This document shows, piece after piece, positions 1 to 10,603 of a stretch of DNA of 48,005 bases. A program made the translations under genes and the position numbers. Numbering within the stretch: position 1 is the first letter of the stretch; every line of letters begins with the position of its first letter. The notes beneath the pieces were generated by a model. It had not been told where the DNA came from. It saw only the letters and a program-made list of their open reading frames with translations, and searched no databases. Origin of the DNA: Mariprofundaceae bacterium (GTDB lineage Bacteria > Pseudomonadota > Zetaproteobacteria > Mariprofundales > Mariprofundaceae). The DNA is taken from NCBI GenBank assembly GCA_015488115.1, contig WFOK01000051.1:1-48005 (forward strand). Reading direction: 5' to 3'.

Positions 1-402
1 ACCTCAAATCCGAATGCCATCGCCCAAAAGGCCGCCATTGCCGCCCTGCAGGGGCCCACGGACGATTTGGATCTCATGGTCGCCACCTACGCAGCCCGGC
101 GCGAATGGCTCGTCTCCGAACTGAACGCCATCGACGGCATCGACTGCCTGCTGCCCGAAGGCGCCTTCTATGTCTTCCCCTCGTTCAAGAAATGGCTTGG
201 CCGCAAGACCCCGGCGGGACAGGAAATCAAGGATGACGTTCAGCTTTGTGAATGGCTTCTGGAGCAGGCGGGCGTGGCCCTTGTTCCGGGCACCGCATTC
301 GGTGCCCCTGGTCATGTGCGGATTTCCTATGCCGTATCCCAGGAGACGCTGGAGGACGCCGTATCCCGCATTCGTCATGCCTTGCAAGGGCTTGTTGCGT
401 AA
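1..402 (+). CDS. Aspartate-type class I aminotransferase, C-terminal part (5' end outside window)
   Basis: The reading frame is open from the first base and ends at a TAA, giving about 133 residues of a PLP-dependent aminotransferase. The opening TSNPNAIAQKAA stretch, the EGAFYVFP segment and the RISYAVS segment near the end are typical of the aspartate/aromatic aminotransferase fold. In this family the Arg of RISYA binds the substrate alpha-carboxylate. The PLP lysine would lie upstream, outside the window, so substrate preference cannot be judged. Family members usually have about 390-400 residues, so roughly two thirds of the protein is missing. It converges with the SAM hydrolase gene, leaving 12 nt between the two stops and no visible terminator. 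Fold assignment is firm; the exact substrate is inferred. Confidence 0.85.
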   Translation, partial: TSNPNAIAQKAAIAALQGPTDDLDLMVATYAARREWLVSELNAIDGIDCLLPEGAFYVFPSFKKWLGRKTPAGQEIKDDVQLCEWLLEQAGVALVPGTAFGAPGHVRISYAVSQETLEDAVSRIRHALQGLVA

Positions 403-414
403 GGCTGGGCGCGC

Positions 415-1167
415 TCAAAGGATCTCAGATGCATCCGGGATCACGGAAACCCGCGTTCCCATCGCAGCATCGAGGCAGTCCGCCGCTCTGCGCCGATTGG
501 CTGCAATTTCAATCAGGCCCTGACTGTTCGCATACCAGAACAAGGCTCCCTCAGGAACCTCGGCAAACGTTCTGGCATGCGTGATGACGCGGCCCTTCAC
601 GCAAAGGCGGCACTCCTCTCCAAGCTCGTGCCCCCAGATGCCCGTCATCAGGTTGCCGAAATGATCCACGTAAATGATTTCATGGCATGAGTCAGGCCAC
701 TCCGTTCCGATGCCTGGCGCGCATGGACAAAGAGGCACCTCCTTCCCCGCAGCCAATCTCGCCGCTACCGGGGCAAACCAATCCCGACCATGAAAACTAT
801 TGGACATACCCTCGGGCCTCCAGTCGATGAAATGCCATGTCGAGGGCCTCTGGCGGCGCGCGGCGATGGCCAGCAAGCCATTGTCCGGCCCCACCAACAC
901 ATGCGATCGCGCATGTATGACCAGCCCACGACGCCGGGTGCCAACCCCTGGATCCACGACCGCCAGCACAATGACCCCGCTCGGAACATGATCAAGCAAT
1001 GCCGCCAGCAGATAAGCCGAAAGGCGAGGATTGCAGACGGGAGCATCATGCATCAGGGAGATTCGCGGCACGTCGGGCGCCACGCTGGCCAAGACCGCCT
1101 CCATCTGACCGACATAGGGACCATCCCGTCCAAAATCCGTAAACATCGCGATCATGGGCAGCAACAT
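415..1167 (-). CDS. S-adenosyl-L-methionine hydrolase (adenosine-forming), SAM hydroxide adenosyltransferase family (DUF62)
   Basis: Predicted 250 residues. Family enzymes use an activated water to split SAM into adenosine and methionine and are relatives of fluorinase and chlorinase. Visible landmarks are FTDFG near the N-terminus, VVDPGVGTRRR, GPDNGLL, the SFHGRDWFAP segment and DHFGNLMT. The frame stays open upstream as far as 1479, but that would overlap metH by 150 bp on the other strand and adds no family sequence. I therefore place the start at the ATG whose first base is 1167 (MLLPMIAMFTDFG); the ATG at 1155 is an alternative. No good Shine-Dalgarno is seen for either. The gene diverges from metH across about 160 bp, so two methionine-yielding reactions are encoded back to back. 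The family is certain; hydrolase rather than halogenase activity is inferred from family frequency. Confidence 0.85.
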   Translation of the reverse strand: MLLPMIAMFTDFGRDGPYVGQMEAVLASVAPDVPRISLMHDAPVCNPRLSAYLLAALLDHVPSGVIVLAVVDPGVGTRRRGLVIHARSHVLVGPDNGLLAIAARRQRPSTWHFIDWRPEGMSNSFHGRDWFAPVAARLAAGKEVPLCPCAPGIGTEWPDSCHEIIYVDHFGNLMTGIWGHELGEECRLCVKGRVITHARTFAEVPEGALFWYANSQGLIEIAANRRRAADCLDAAMGTRVSVIPDASEIL

Positions 1168-1325
1168 TGCCACGCCCGAAAACGACTGCCAACCAGCCCA
1201 TGCCGAGGCTTCAGCGCTGTTTGTAGAGAATAGGAGCAAGACCGCTTTTCTCAAAAGGCTGCATTGCGCGCGACAACGCACTAGTATCCGGCGCAAAACC
1301 GATGCACTAGGAAGATATCCCGCAC

Positions 1326-4300
1326 ATGAGTTCCGCAACAAACAAATCATCGCCCTCCCCCTTCCTTCAGGCCCTGGCTCAGCGGATTCTGATACTGGAT
1401 GGGGCCATGGGCACGATGATCCAGCGTCATGAACTGGAAGAGCATGATTACCGCGGAGAACGCTTTGCCGAATGGCCACAGGAACTCAAAGGCAACAATG
1501 ACCTCCTCTCGCTCACCCGGCCGGACATTATCCGGGGCATTCATGAAGCCTACCTCGAGGCCGGCGCCGACATCATCGAGACCAACACGTTCAATGCCAA
1601 TGCCATCTCCATGGCCGATTACGGCATGGAAGAATTCGTCTTCGAACTGAACGAGGCCGGTGCACGTCTCGCCAGGGAGGCGGTGGAACAATTTTCCACG
1701 AAGGAGCGCCCCCGTTTCGTCGCAGGCGTGCTGGGGCCAACGAGCAGGACCTGCTCCATCAGCCCCGATGTCAATGACCCAGCCTTTCGCAACATCAGTT
1801 TTGACGAGCTCGTCACCACCTATGACGAAGCCATTCGAGGCTTGGTCAAGGGAGGCGTGGACCTGCTGTTGGTGGAAACAGTCTTTGACACGCTGAATGC
1901 AAAAGCGGCTGTTTTCGCCATCAAGCAATTCTTTGATGAAGTCGGATTCGAGCTCCCGATCATGATCTCGGGAACCATTACCGATGCGTCTGGCCGGACG
2001 CTTTCCGGCCAGACGGCCACGGCCTTCTACGATTCCCTACGTCATGCTGAGCCCGTTTCGATTGGGCTCAATTGCGCCCTCGGACCTGCCGAGCTTCGCC
2101 AATACATTGAAGAGTTGTCCGAGACGGCCAGTTGTCATATCAGTGCGCACCCGAATGCGGGACTGCCCAATGCATTCGGCGGTTATGACGAAACACCTGC
2201 GGACATGGCCGCCGAAATCCGGCAATGGGCCGAAGCAGGATGGCTGAACATCGTGGGGGGCTGCTGTGGAACCACTCCGGAGCATATCCGGGCCATCGCC
2301 AGGGCCGTCGAGGGCATCCCGCCACGGACACCACCATCCCTGCCCGTGGAAACCCGTCTCGCCGGACTTGAGCCCCTGCATATCGGTAAGGAGACATTGT
2401 TCGTCAATGTCGGCGAACGAGCCAACGTCACAGGATCCGCGCGCTTCAAGAGGCTGATCCTCGAGGGGGATTATGCGACGGCGCTCGAAATCTGCCGGGA
2501 ACAGGTGGAAAACGGCGCGCAAATCATCGACGTGAACATGGACGAGGCCATGCTCGACGGCGTGACGGCCATGCGCACCTTTCTCAATCTGATCGCAAGC
2601 GAACCGGATATCTCCCGTGTTCCGATCATGATCGACTCATCAAAATGGGAAATCATCGAGGCTGGCCTGAAATGCATTCAGGGCAAGGGCATTGTCAACT
2701 CCATCTCGCTGAAAGAAGGCAAAGAAAGCTTCGTGACCCACGCCAGGAGGGTGCGCCGCTTCGGTGCTGCCGTGGTCGTCATGGCCTTCGATGAAGAAGG
2801 CCAGGCGGACACCTACGAGCGCAAGATCGAGATATGCGAACGCTCCTATCGAATCCTGGTCGATGAAGTCGATTTTCCGCCGGAAGACATCATCTTCGAC
2901 CCCAACATCTTCGCCATTGCCACCGGCATTGAGGAGCACAACAACTACGCCGTTGATTTCATCGAGGCCACGCGCTGGATCAAGGAGCACCTTCCGCATG
3001 CGCTGGTCTCAGGCGGCGTATCCAATGTCTCTTTCAGTTTCCGCGGCAACAACCCCGTTCGGGAGGCCATTCATTCCGTCTTTCTGTACCATGCCATTCG
3101 GGCTGGCATGGACATGGGCATCGTCAACGCAGGTCAATTGGCCGTGTATGATGAACTACCCCAGGAGCTGCGCGAGCGTGTCGAGGACGTCGTGCTCAAC
3201 CGCCGCCCCGATGCCACGGAGCGACTGCTCGAAATAGCCGACCGGTATCGCGGCGATGGCTCACAGGCAAAGAAGGAAGACCTTCAGTGGCGCAGTCTGC
3301 CTGTCGAGAAGCGACTCGAACATGCCCTGGTCAAGGGCATTGACAGCCATATCGAGGAAGACATCGAAGAGGCGAGATTGAAGTTCTCCCGTCCCATTGA
3401 GGTCATCGAAGGCCCCCTGATGGACGGCATGAACGTTGTTGGCGACCTATTCGGAAGCGGCAAGATGTTCCTGCCCCAGGTCGTCAAAAGCGCACGAGTC
3501 ATGAAAAAGGCCGTGGCCGTGCTATTGCCCTATATCGAGGCTGAGAAACAGGCCGGGGACTCTTCGAGCAATGGCAAGGTGCTCATGGCAACCGTCAAGG
3601 GCGATGTCCACGACATCGGCAAGAACATCGTCGGTGTCGTGTTGCAATGCAACAATTTCGAGGTGATTGACCTCGGAGTCATGGTGCCGGCCAACACGAT
3701 CCTGAGCGAGGCGCGCAAGCACAATGTCGATATCATCGGGCTCTCCGGCCTGATCACGCCAAGCTTGGACGAAATGGTCCATCTGGCAAAGGAGATGCAG
3801 CGCCAGGGGTTCACGACTCCCATCATGGTCGGTGGCGCGACGACCAGCAAGGCGCATACAGCCGTCAAAATCGCGCCGGAATACGAGCATCCCGTTGTCT
3901 GGGTCAAGGATGCATCGCGCGCGGTTGGCGTTGCTCAGAATCTGATTTCCGTTGCAAACAGGGAACAATTTCTCGCCGAAATTCGAAAGGATTATGAACG
4001 GCTCAGGGAACGGCACAGTGGCCGGCAGAAACTCACCGCATGGCTTACGCTCGAAGAAGCCCGGGCAAACCGCCTTCGTCTTTCGCCGGCGGACATTGCG
4101 CCAGCACCGAGTCACCCCGGCATCACGGTGCTGACCGATATCGATCTGAACCGGATACGCGAATTCATCGACTGGTCGCCCTTCTTCTCGGCCTGGGAGA
4201 TCCACGGCGCTTATCCCCGCATCCTTTCCGATCCGCACAAGGGCAAACAGGCACAGAAAGTCTTTGATGACGCTCAGGCATGGCTGGACAGGATGATTCG

Positions 4301-5015
4301 CGAAAACTGGCTCGTCGCACGAGCCATCCTTGGCATCTTCCCTGCAAGGGCGACGGAGGATGACAGCGTCGTTGTGTATGATCACGAACACGATGGGCGC
4401 GAGAAGGCTCGCTTTCACTTTCTGCGTCAGCAGATGGACAAGAAGGACAACAGACCCAATTTGTGCCTGGCGGATTTCATTTCCCGGGAGCAGATGGATC
4501 ACATCGGGGCATTTGCCGTCGGCATCTTTGGCGCGGAAGAGCATGCGGCGCGTCTGGAGCGGGAGCACGATGATTATGGTGCCATCATGATCAAGGTACT
4601 CGCCGACCGCCTGGCCGAGGCCCTGGCCGAGATGCTGCACGCAGATGTGCGCCGTCACTATTGGGGCTATGCTCCGGATGAACACCTGAGCAACGAAGAT
4701 CTGATCCGCGAGCGCTATCAGGGCATACGACCAGCCCCGGGGTATCCAGCATGCCCTGAACACACCGAAAAGGGAACCATCTGGCGCCTGCTCGACGTGG
4801 ATCGGCACATAGGCATTCATCTGACCGAGTCTTTCGCCATGTGGCCGGCCTCCAGCGTCTCGGGATACTATTTCGCCAGTCCGAAGGCCCATTACTTCAC
4901 GGTCGGAAAAATCAACAGGGATCAGGTTGAAGACTATGCCAGACGCAAGGGCATGAGCTTGGAAGAAGCCGAGCGCTGGCTGGCGCCTGTTCTGGGCTAC
5001 GAGGTTGATGCATGA
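1326..5015 (+). CDS. metH: Cobalamin-dependent methionine synthase
   Basis: A full-length 1229-residue MetH, which transfers the methyl group of 5-methyltetrahydrofolate through cobalamin to homocysteine. All four modules are visible in order. The homocysteine domain (about 1-330) carries the zinc-ligand GGCC near residue 312. The pterin domain (about 350-620) has [11 protein letters not shown]. The cobalamin cap and Rossmann domain (about 640-890) carry DVHDIGKN near residue 760, whose His is the lower cobalt ligand. The reactivation domain (about 900-1229) carries [10 protein letters not shown] near 1136, the SAM-binding loop. The ATG at 1326 follows AGGAAG at 1309-1314. The stop overlaps the next gene by ATGA (5012-5015), indicating translational coupling. 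I looked for a cobalamin or SAM riboswitch in the 160-bp leader and did not recognise one. Confidence 0.98.
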   Translation: MSSATNKSSPSPFLQALAQRILILDGAMGTMIQRHELEEHDYRGERFAEWPQELKGNNDLLSLTRPDIIRGIHEAYLEAGADIIETNTFNANAISMADYGMEEFVFELNEAGARLAREAVEQFSTKERPRFVAGVLGPTSRTCSISPDVNDPAFRNISFDELVTTYDEAIRGLVKGGVDLLLVETVFDTLNAKAAVFAIKQFFDEVGFELPIMISGTITDASGRTLSGQTATAFYDSLRHAEPVSIGLNCALGPAELRQYIEELSETASCHISAHPNAGLPNAFGGYDETPADMAAEIRQWAEAGWLNIVGGCCGTTPEHIRAIARAVEGIPPRTPPSLPVETRLAGLEPLHIGKETLFVNVGERANVTGSARFKRLILEGDYATALEICREQVENGAQIIDVNMDEAMLDGVTAMRTFLNLIASEPDISRVPIMIDSSKWEIIEAGLKCIQGKGIVNSISLKEGKESFVTHARRVRRFGAAVVVMAFDEEGQADTYERKIEICERSYRILVDEVDFPPEDIIFDPNIFAIATGIEEHNNYAVDFIEATRWIKEHLPHALVSGGVSNVSFSFRGNNPVREAIHSVFLYHAIRAGMDMGIVNAGQLAVYDELPQELRERVEDVVLNRRPDATERLLEIADRYRGDGSQAKKEDLQWRSLPVEKRLEHALVKGIDSHIEEDIEEARLKFSRPIEVIEGPLMDGMNVVGDLFGSGKMFLPQVVKSARVMKKAVAVLLPYIEAEKQAGDSSSNGKVLMATVKGDVHDIGKNIVGVVLQCNNFEVIDLGVMVPANTILSEARKHNVDIIGLSGLITPSLDEMVHLAKEMQRQGFTTPIMVGGATTSKAHTAVKIAPEYEHPVVWVKDASRAVGVAQNLISVANREQFLAEIRKDYERLRERHSGRQKLTAWLTLEEARANRLRLSPADIAPAPSHPGITVLTDIDLNRIREFIDWSPFFSAWEIHGAYPRILSDPHKGKQAQKVFDDAQAWLDRMIRENWLVARAILGIFPARATEDDSVVVYDHEHDGREKARFHFLRQQMDKKDNRPNLCLADFISREQMDHIGAFAVGIFGAEEHAARLEREHDDYGAIMIKVLADRLAEALAEMLHADVRRHYWGYAPDEHLSNEDLIRERYQGIRPAPGYPACPEHTEKGTIWRLLDVDRHIGIHLTESFAMWPASSVSGYYFASPKAHYFTVGKINRDQVEDYARRKGMSLEEAERWLAPVLGYEVDA

Positions 5016-6523
5016 GAGAAAAGGAAAGCCTGTCCATCGATGCCCTGATGCGCACCAGCGGCGTGCGATTCGGCACCAGCGGCGCGCGGGGCCTTGCCAA
5101 GGACATGACCGATCGGATCTGTTATGCATACACGAAGGCCTTCCTGGCCATGCTCGAAGAAAAGGGCGCGCTGGGCGGCAAGAAATGCGTGGCCATTGGA
5201 GGCGACCTCAGACCGAGCACGCCGCGCATCCTGACAGCCGTGGCCTCGGCCCTCATCGATGCGGGTTTCACGATCGAACATTGCGGGCGCCTGCCCACTC
5301 CAGCCCTCGCTGCCCATGCGATCAGCCGGGGCATGGCCGGCATCATGGTCACGGGGAGCCACATTCCCGAAGACCGAAACGGGATCAAATTCTACAAACC
5401 GGATGGCGAAATCCTGAAGGAAGATGAGCAGTGCATGCGCGAACAAAGCGTTGGACTGGATGCAGAGCTTTTCGATGAAAACGGATCCCTGCTGGAGCCC
5501 AGAGCCTTGCCTACGCCAACCGACACGGCCAAAGAGGCTTACATTCGGCGCTATGTGGAGCTTTTTCCCTCCCAACTGCTGAAGGGTCGGCGCATTGGTG
5601 TCTATGAGCACTCCACGGTTGCACGTGACATGCTTTGCGAGATCCTCGAACGCCTGGGCGCCGAGGTCGTTCCTCTTGGGCGATCGGAGGTGTTCATTCC
5701 CGTCGACACCGAAGCCATCAGGGATGAAGACGAGCGCCTGGCGCGCCATTGGTGCAGCAAGCATGAGCTTGACTGTCTCATCTCGGCGGATGGAGACGGA
5801 GACCGTCCGCTCGTCTCGGATGAACATGGCCGCTGGATGAGGGGGGATGTGATCGGCATTCTGTGCGCAAGGATGCTTGGCGCCCGTTGCGTCGTCACAC
5901 CGATCAGCAGCAACACGGCTGTCGAACGGTGTGGCTGGTTCGAGCGGGTCATACGAACCCGAATAGGCTCCCCGTATGTCATTGCAGGCATGCAACAGGC
6001 CGAACATGAAGGCCTGAGCGCAATCGTGGGTTATGAAGCCAATGGCGGCTTCCTTCAACAGAGCGACCTGACCATCAACGGCCATCTGCTGCCCGCACTT
6101 CCCACCAGAGATGCCATCATCGTTCCCCTGGCCATCCTTTCTCTGGCTGAGCAGATGAATTGCCAAGTCAGCGGATTGAACAAACTGCTCCCCCAGCGCT
6201 ATACCTTCAGTGACCGTCTGAAGGATTTCTCCGCCGAACGCGCGCGGGAGTTGCTGGCCCCCATGCTGACAGACGACGACAGAGCCAATCTTGCCGCCGC
6301 CAGGGCGTTGCTGCAGGATGCATTGGGTGACATTGTTGCCATTGATACCACTGATGGTGTTCGTCTTGTCCTGGCTTCGGGCGATATCGTGCATATCCGT
6401 CCTTCAGGCAATGCCCCCGAACTTCGCTGCTATACTGAATCTGACAGCGAGGACACGGGCATTCGTCTGAACAGGCGCTGTCTGGCCCTTCTCAGCCAGT
6501 GGCTTGAAGAGCGCAACCCTTGA
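5012..6523 (+). CDS. Phosphomannomutase/phosphoglucomutase family protein (ExoC/NoeK-like)
   Basis: A 503-residue alpha-D-phosphohexomutase, which moves phosphate between the 6- and 1-positions of a hexose through a phosphoserine. Seen directly: GTSGARG near the N-terminus, the catalytic loop [15 protein letters not shown] with Ser about 116, the Mg-binding DGDGDRP (Asp 260, 262, 264), the sugar-recognition loop GYEANGG, and the phosphate-binding [10 protein letters not shown] near the C-terminus. All four active-site loops are intact. The [11 protein letters not shown] loop differs from the TASHNPPEYNG loop of the AlgC-type gene at 44.8 kb, so the two are different subfamilies. The ATG overlaps the metH stop (ATGA), and the outer-membrane-type gene follows after 15 bp, so the three probably form one transcript. 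Expected role: nucleotide-sugar precursors for envelope polysaccharide. The substrate is not decided by sequence. Confidence 0.9.
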   Translation: MREKESLSIDALMRTSGVRFGTSGARGLAKDMTDRICYAYTKAFLAMLEEKGALGGKKCVAIGGDLRPSTPRILTAVASALIDAGFTIEHCGRLPTPALAAHAISRGMAGIMVTGSHIPEDRNGIKFYKPDGEILKEDEQCMREQSVGLDAELFDENGSLLEPRALPTPTDTAKEAYIRRYVELFPSQLLKGRRIGVYEHSTVARDMLCEILERLGAEVVPLGRSEVFIPVDTEAIRDEDERLARHWCSKHELDCLISADGDGDRPLVSDEHGRWMRGDVIGILCARMLGARCVVTPISSNTAVERCGWFERVIRTRIGSPYVIAGMQQAEHEGLSAIVGYEANGGFLQQSDLTINGHLLPALPTRDAIIVPLAILSLAEQMNCQVSGLNKLLPQRYTFSDRLKDFSAERARELLAPMLTDDDRANLAAARALLQDALGDIVAIDTTDGVRLVLASGDIVHIRPSGNAPELRCYTESDSEDTGIRLNRRCLALLSQWLEERNP

Positions 6524-6538
6524 TCACGAGGTGGAGCC

Positions 6539-7543
6539 ATGTTTCGTTACATCCATTGGGCCATTCTTTTTGCCTTGACTTTCCCGATGCTTTCATCGCC
6601 ATGCAGGGCCGAGATGGAATTGCAGCGTCCGCTGGCCTCATCGATCCAGTCTGGCGAGATCGAATTGTGGGGGCAGCTCGACTATTTTTCTCCGAGCCTT
6701 GATCTAACCAACTATGCAGGAAAATTCTCCAGGTCCTCCTCCCTCGACCGCTTCACGATGGAATCCATTGGTTTCCATTACGGCCTCCCCTGGAAGCTGA
6801 ATCTTCGTTACGCGTTCGGTCTCATGCAGGAGAAGGTCACGCGCGCAACCGAACCAAGAAATATCAATACGGATGCATTCATGCATGATCTGCGCCTTCA
6901 ATACATGATTCACAAGGAAAGCGGACTGCGCCTCGCCGCCGAGCTCGGTTACCTTCGTCACCAGGCAAAGGCCTTTGATTTCTATGCCTTCCAATTTGGA
7001 GGCACGGTCATCAGGCGCAAGGGCCGACCATTTGGAACGCTCACGGGCAAGGATCAGGCCTGGGAGACTGCCCTGCGCAGTGCATGGAAAGTCAACAACG
7101 ATATTTGGCTTCACTTGAGCGGCGAATTGCGGCGCTACAAGGTAGAAGCCCGGATGCAATCCGATGACCCATTGATCAACCTCTTCTTCGTGCCCCCCAT
7201 CGCGCCTCAAAGATCCCCTTGGCGGGAAACTCATGTTCTGCTGCAGCTTGGCCTGGACTGGCAAATCTCCCGAAACCTGAAGTTGCTCGCCGATTACGCA
7301 CACACGAACATCACGCGCTCGGGATACAGGCCTGTGGCAGGAAAAGCCGATTATCGCTCCCAAGACCAAGTGGATGTTTATCTGGGCTGGCAACTGGCCG
7401 CAGGATGGAACATCTATGGACATGGACGCATCTATAGGCATTTTGTTCTTGCCGATTTGCCCATGACCTACAATCAACGAACCAGCCACCTTTTCAAGCA
7501 CCCATTCGGCATGCTGTCCATGGGGCTGTCATGGACCCCATGA
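6539..7543 (+). CDS. Predicted outer-membrane beta-barrel protein of unknown function
   Basis: 334 residues with a good ribosome-binding site (GAGGTGGA) before the ATG. Residues 1-24 look like a signal peptide (basic start, hydrophobic core, cleavage near CRA-EM). The rest has no long hydrophobic helix but many amphipathic stretches with alternating aromatic residues, such as IELWGQLDYF, LNLRYAFGL, LRLAAELGYL, VLLQLGLDWQI and VDVYLGWQLA. The C-terminus (GMLSMGLSWTP) resembles a last beta-strand but lacks the usual terminal Phe. I do not recognise a named family. It sits 15 bp after the phosphohexomutase, so a link to envelope polysaccharide is possible but only inferred. The gene converges with the metallophosphoesterase gene, with 26 bp between the stops. 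Confidence 0.7.
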   Translation: MFRYIHWAILFALTFPMLSSPCRAEMELQRPLASSIQSGEIELWGQLDYFSPSLDLTNYAGKFSRSSSLDRFTMESIGFHYGLPWKLNLRYAFGLMQEKVTRATEPRNINTDAFMHDLRLQYMIHKESGLRLAAELGYLRHQAKAFDFYAFQFGGTVIRRKGRPFGTLTGKDQAWETALRSAWKVNNDIWLHLSGELRRYKVEARMQSDDPLINLFFVPPIAPQRSPWRETHVLLQLGLDWQISRNLKLLADYAHTNITRSGYRPVAGKADYRSQDQVDVYLGWQLAAGWNIYGHGRIYRHFVLADLPMTYNQRTSHLFKHPFGMLSMGLSWTP

Positions 7544-7569
7544 CACCAGCATCGAAACGCCAAGGTTCC

Positions 7570-8544
7570 TCAGTCTTCGTCGAGGGTAGGCAAACCGCCG
7601 CAGCGCAAACGATGAACGACGATTTCAGGTGGACAGAAAAAGCGCACGTCGAGAATGGACGTTCCGCACCCTGAGGATGTGTAGCCCTGCAGGCGGCCAT
7701 GCGTCCATGCCCCCCTGCAGTAGCGTCTCGGACACTCGCAATCATACACCACGGCGATGCCCCCGGGCAGGCACACCTGACCGCCATGGGTGTGACCACA
7801 CAGCATGAGATCGATGTCAGCATGCGCTGCCAGGCGATAAATCTCGGGAGAATGCGAAAGCAGGATCACGGGAGCTTCCCGGGGAACATGCTCAAGGGCC
7901 TTGGCCAGATTGTCCACGCGATAATAATGCGGGTCATCGACGCCTGCCAGAAAAAGCCCTTCCTCCACTTCAGCCTCTTCGTTGAGCAGAACGCGCACGT
8001 TCATGCGTTCGAGGCGGGGAACCATGGCCAGACAATCATGATTGCCCAACACGGCATAGACCCTTTCCGGCAAATGGGGGCGAAGCTCCTGCATGGCCTG
8101 CATGGCACGATCGATGGGACCATAGGTTCGTATGCGATAGTCCCCGGTCAACACGGCGATATCGGCGTCCATGCCTTCCAGGGCATCGATCAGCGACCCG
8201 ACCAGATCATCGGCCACATCGAGATGCAAATCGGTCAGATGCAGGATGCGCAGGCCGTCACAGGCCCGGGGAAGCCGCTCCAGCACAATATCCCTCTGGT
8301 GGCATCGGAAACGGCGCGCATGGCGCCTGCCGATTTGGGCAAGCCCCATCAGATGCATGAGCCAGGATGCAAGCCTGTGCGCGGAAAACCAGTTCTCGGG
8401 ATGAATCCATCGACCATGACCAAAAATGTCGACCGCATGATCATGCTCGATGCCCAAACGCTGACGAACATGCAAACGACCGAGCCGAGGAATCAACCGA
8501 TTGAGTTCCTCCTCCGCCGGTTCAGGCTGACGAAACCGATGCAT
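7570..8544 (-). CDS. Calcineurin-like metallophosphoesterase
   Basis: 324 residues. The catalytic domain starts near residue 95 and carries the full dimetal set: the DLHLD block, the GDY block, GNHD, the SHSPEIY block (in place of the more usual GHTP) and GHTHGGQ. It resembles the YaeI/YkuE group, which are membrane-associated phosphodiesterases or lipid phosphatases. However, the first 90 residues are Arg/His-rich and contain no clear transmembrane helix, unlike YaeI. The C-terminus carries several cysteines (CECPRRYC). The ATG overlaps the sucD stop by one base (TGATG, 8542-8546), so it is the last gene of the mdh-sucC-sucD operon. Substrate unknown; a metabolic link to the TCA genes is not implied by the overlap alone. 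Confidence 0.85.
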   Translation of the reverse strand: MHRFRQPEPAEEELNRLIPRLGRLHVRQRLGIEHDHAVDIFGHGRWIHPENWFSAHRLASWLMHLMGLAQIGRRHARRFRCHQRDIVLERLPRACDGLRILHLTDLHLDVADDLVGSLIDALEGMDADIAVLTGDYRIRTYGPIDRAMQAMQELRPHLPERVYAVLGNHDCLAMVPRLERMNVRVLLNEEAEVEEGLFLAGVDDPHYYRVDNLAKALEHVPREAPVILLSHSPEIYRLAAHADIDLMLCGHTHGGQVCLPGGIAVVYDCECPRRYCRGAWTHGRLQGYTSSGCGTSILDVRFFCPPEIVVHRLRCGGLPTLDED

Positions 8545-9422
8545 CAGGACCCTAACAGTTCAAGCATCCGGTGAGCCAGAAGGGTCGGATTGCGCTCGAC
8601 CGTCACGCCCGCCGATTCCAGCGCCGCAAACTTGGCCTCGGCCGTGCCCTTCCCCCCGGAAATAATCGCCCCGGCATGCCCCATGCGCTTGCCCCGGGGA
8701 GCGGTTGCGCCGGCGATGAAGGCCACCACAGGCTTCGATACCTTCTTGCGGATATAGTCGGCGGCTCTTTCCTCGTCGGTTCCGCCAATCTCGCCAATCA
8801 TGACAATGCCGCGCGTGGACTCATCCTGCTCAAACCCGGCCAGCGCATCGATGAAATCCATGCCATGAATCGGATCACCGCCGATGCCAATGCATCCACT
8901 CTGCCCAAGGCCTGCGGCGCTCAACTGCGCCACGGCCTCATAGGTCAGTGTTCCGGATCGTGAAACCACGCCGATGCAGCCAGGCTGATGAATATGGCCA
9001 GGCATGATGCCGATCTTGGCCTCGCCGGGCGTGATGATCCCCGGACAATTGGGGCCAATCAGGACCGGAGGCCGAATCATGGCGCGCAAATGAGCCTTGA
9101 CGCGAATCATGTCCAGCACGGGTATGCCTTCGGTGATGCAGACAATCAAACGGATGCCAGCCACAGCAGCCTCAATGATGGCCTCGGCGGCAAAAGGCGG
9201 CGGCACAAAGATGACCGAGGCTTCCGCCTGCGTCTCCTTTACGGCTTCCGCGACGCTGTCAAACACCGGTCGACCCAGATGCATCCGTCCGCCCTTGCCA
9301 GGCGTCACCCCGGCAACAAGCCTCGTGCCGTATGCGATCATCTGTTCACAATGAAAACTGCCCTGGCGGCCCGTAAAACCCTGACAAATCACACGCGTTC
9401 GCGCATCCAGCAAAGACCTCAT
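8544..9422 (-). CDS. sucD: Succinyl-CoA synthetase (ADP-forming) alpha subunit
   Basis: 292 residues from the ATG at 9422, close to the usual 289-300. With SucC it interconverts succinyl-CoA and succinate, coupled to nucleotide triphosphate. Seen: the CoA-binding Rossmann region with CQGFTGRQG, the GPNCPGII segment, GGDPIHG, and the phosphorylated-histidine loop KRMGHAGAI near residue 245. The frame continues 22 codons further upstream, but ATG 9422 overlaps the sucC stop as ATGA (9419-9422) and gives the normal N-terminus ([11 protein letters not shown]), so it is preferred. It is followed by the overlapping phosphoesterase gene. The reaction is reversible, so an oxidative or reductive TCA role cannot be distinguished. 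Confidence 0.97.
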   Translation of the reverse strand: MRSLLDARTRVICQGFTGRQGSFHCEQMIAYGTRLVAGVTPGKGGRMHLGRPVFDSVAEAVKETQAEASVIFVPPPFAAEAIIEAAVAGIRLIVCITEGIPVLDMIRVKAHLRAMIRPPVLIGPNCPGIITPGEAKIGIMPGHIHQPGCIGVVSRSGTLTYEAVAQLSAAGLGQSGCIGIGGDPIHGMDFIDALAGFEQDESTRGIVMIGEIGGTDEERAADYIRKKVSKPVVAFIAGATAPRGKRMGHAGAIISGGKGTAEAKFAALESAGVTVERNPTLLAHRMLELLGS

Positions 9423-10573
9423 GACGGATCCCCTTCCCGGGCCGCGGCCACGGCCATCTCGGCGGCCTCGTCCAGATTGCCGGCCCATCGCACATCCAGG
9501 CCGGCCTGCTTGACAAGCCGGCGCCCCTCCTGCTCATTGGTGCCGACCAGTCGCATGACCACAGGCACGCGCATTGGATGTGTCTTTACAGCCTCCAACA
9601 GACCGCGGGCAATGATATCGCAGCGCACGATGCCCCCGAAGATGTTCACCAGAATGGATCGAACGTGGACATCGCCCAGCAGCAAGCGAAACGCCTCGGC
9701 CACGGCCTCTTCCGTCACACCACCGCCGACGTCCAGGAAATTTGCGGGCCGGTCTCCCTTGAGCTGAATGATGTCCATGGTGGCCATGGCCAGGCCTGCG
9801 CCATTGACCATGCAGCCTATCCGGCCATCCAGTGCGATGTAATTCAGGCCGAATTTGCGCGCCTCGCGTTCCCTGGGATCTTCCTCAAGCGGGTCGCGCA
9901 TGGCTTCAAGCTCTGGATGACGAAACAGGGCATTGTCATCAAATGCAATCTTGGCGTCCAGGGCCACAAGGCCTCCCTGATCGTTGACGATGAGCGGATT
10001 GAGCTCGATCAGGCTGCAATCTTTGTCGACAAACAACCGATACAAGCTCCCCACCAGAGGCTCCACCTGCCCAACCGGCAGGGACAGGAAATCCGCCAGG
10101 TCCGGCAAGACATCGGATGGACCATGTTGCAGCGGACGGGCAAAGATGCGCTCGGGGTGAGATGCAGCCACCTCCTCGATGTCTGTCCCCCCGTCCGTGC
10201 TGGCAACCAGCGCCACTGCCTCGGCATCCCGGTCAATCAGCAGGCTCAGATACAATTCGCGGGCGATGGGCTGGGCGCGCTCAATGTACAAAGTGTGAAC
10301 AGTCTTTCCCTCACTCCCCGTCTGGGCTGTCACCAGCACATGGCCAAGAAGGCCCGATGCAGCCCGGTTAACCTCTTCCAGGGCCCGACACATGCGCACG
10401 CCTCCAGCCTTTCCTCTGCCGCCGGCATGGATTTGGGCCTTGACCACCACGGGCAATCCCAGTTCCTCAGCGGCCTTCATGGCGGCATCGACATCTCGCG
10501 CCACACAACCGGCAGGCACGGCAATGCCCGCCTGCTTCAGCAGCGATTTCGCCTGATATTCATGAATGTTCAA
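9419..10573 (-). CDS. sucC: Succinyl-CoA synthetase (ADP-forming) beta subunit
   Basis: 384 residues (E. coli SucC 388). The N-terminal ATP-grasp region has [24 protein letters not shown], and ELNPLIV for metal binding. The C-terminal part has [16 protein letters not shown] and NIFGGI, the signatures of the CoA-ligase half. The conserved MNIHEYQ start is encoded by a TTG at 10573 rather than ATG. A GGAGG five bases upstream supports it, and no ATG exists nearby. It follows mdh after 30 bp and overlaps sucD by four bases. Nucleotide preference (ADP or GDP) is not resolved by what I can see. Confidence 0.97.
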   Translation of the reverse strand: MNIHEYQAKSLLKQAGIAVPAGCVARDVDAAMKAAEELGLPVVVKAQIHAGGRGKAGGVRMCRALEEVNRAASGLLGHVLVTAQTGSEGKTVHTLYIERAQPIARELYLSLLIDRDAEAVALVASTDGGTDIEEVAASHPERIFARPLQHGPSDVLPDLADFLSLPVGQVEPLVGSLYRLFVDKDCSLIELNPLIVNDQGGLVALDAKIAFDDNALFRHPELEAMRDPLEEDPREREARKFGLNYIALDGRIGCMVNGAGLAMATMDIIQLKGDRPANFLDVGGGVTEEAVAEAFRLLLGDVHVRSILVNIFGGIVRCDIIARGLLEAVKTHPMRVPVVMRLVGTNEQEGRRLVKQAGLDVRWAGNLDEAAEMAVAAAREGDPS

Positions 10574-10603
10574 TCACGCCTCCATGCAGCCTTCGGCATC
10601 CGC

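Noticed and set aside
1264-1287. TTGCGC and TAGTAT as a metH promoter
   Set aside because: Spacer of 12 bp is too short.
1168-1325. Cobalamin or SAM/SAH riboswitch ahead of metH
   Set aside because: I looked for the conserved B12-box and SAM/SAH core sequences and saw none; a covariance-model search would settle it.
1168-1479. N-terminal extension of the SAM hydrolase gene
   Set aside because: Would overlap metH by about 150 bp on the opposite strand and adds no family-like sequence.
3522-5129. 535-codon open frame on the minus strand opposite metH
   Set aside because: Lies antisense to a certain gene and its translation shows no family motifs; a codon-bias shadow of GC-rich coding DNA.
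4997-6394. 465-codon minus-strand frame opposite the phosphohexomutase
   Set aside because: Antisense shadow; the plus-strand protein has all catalytic loops.
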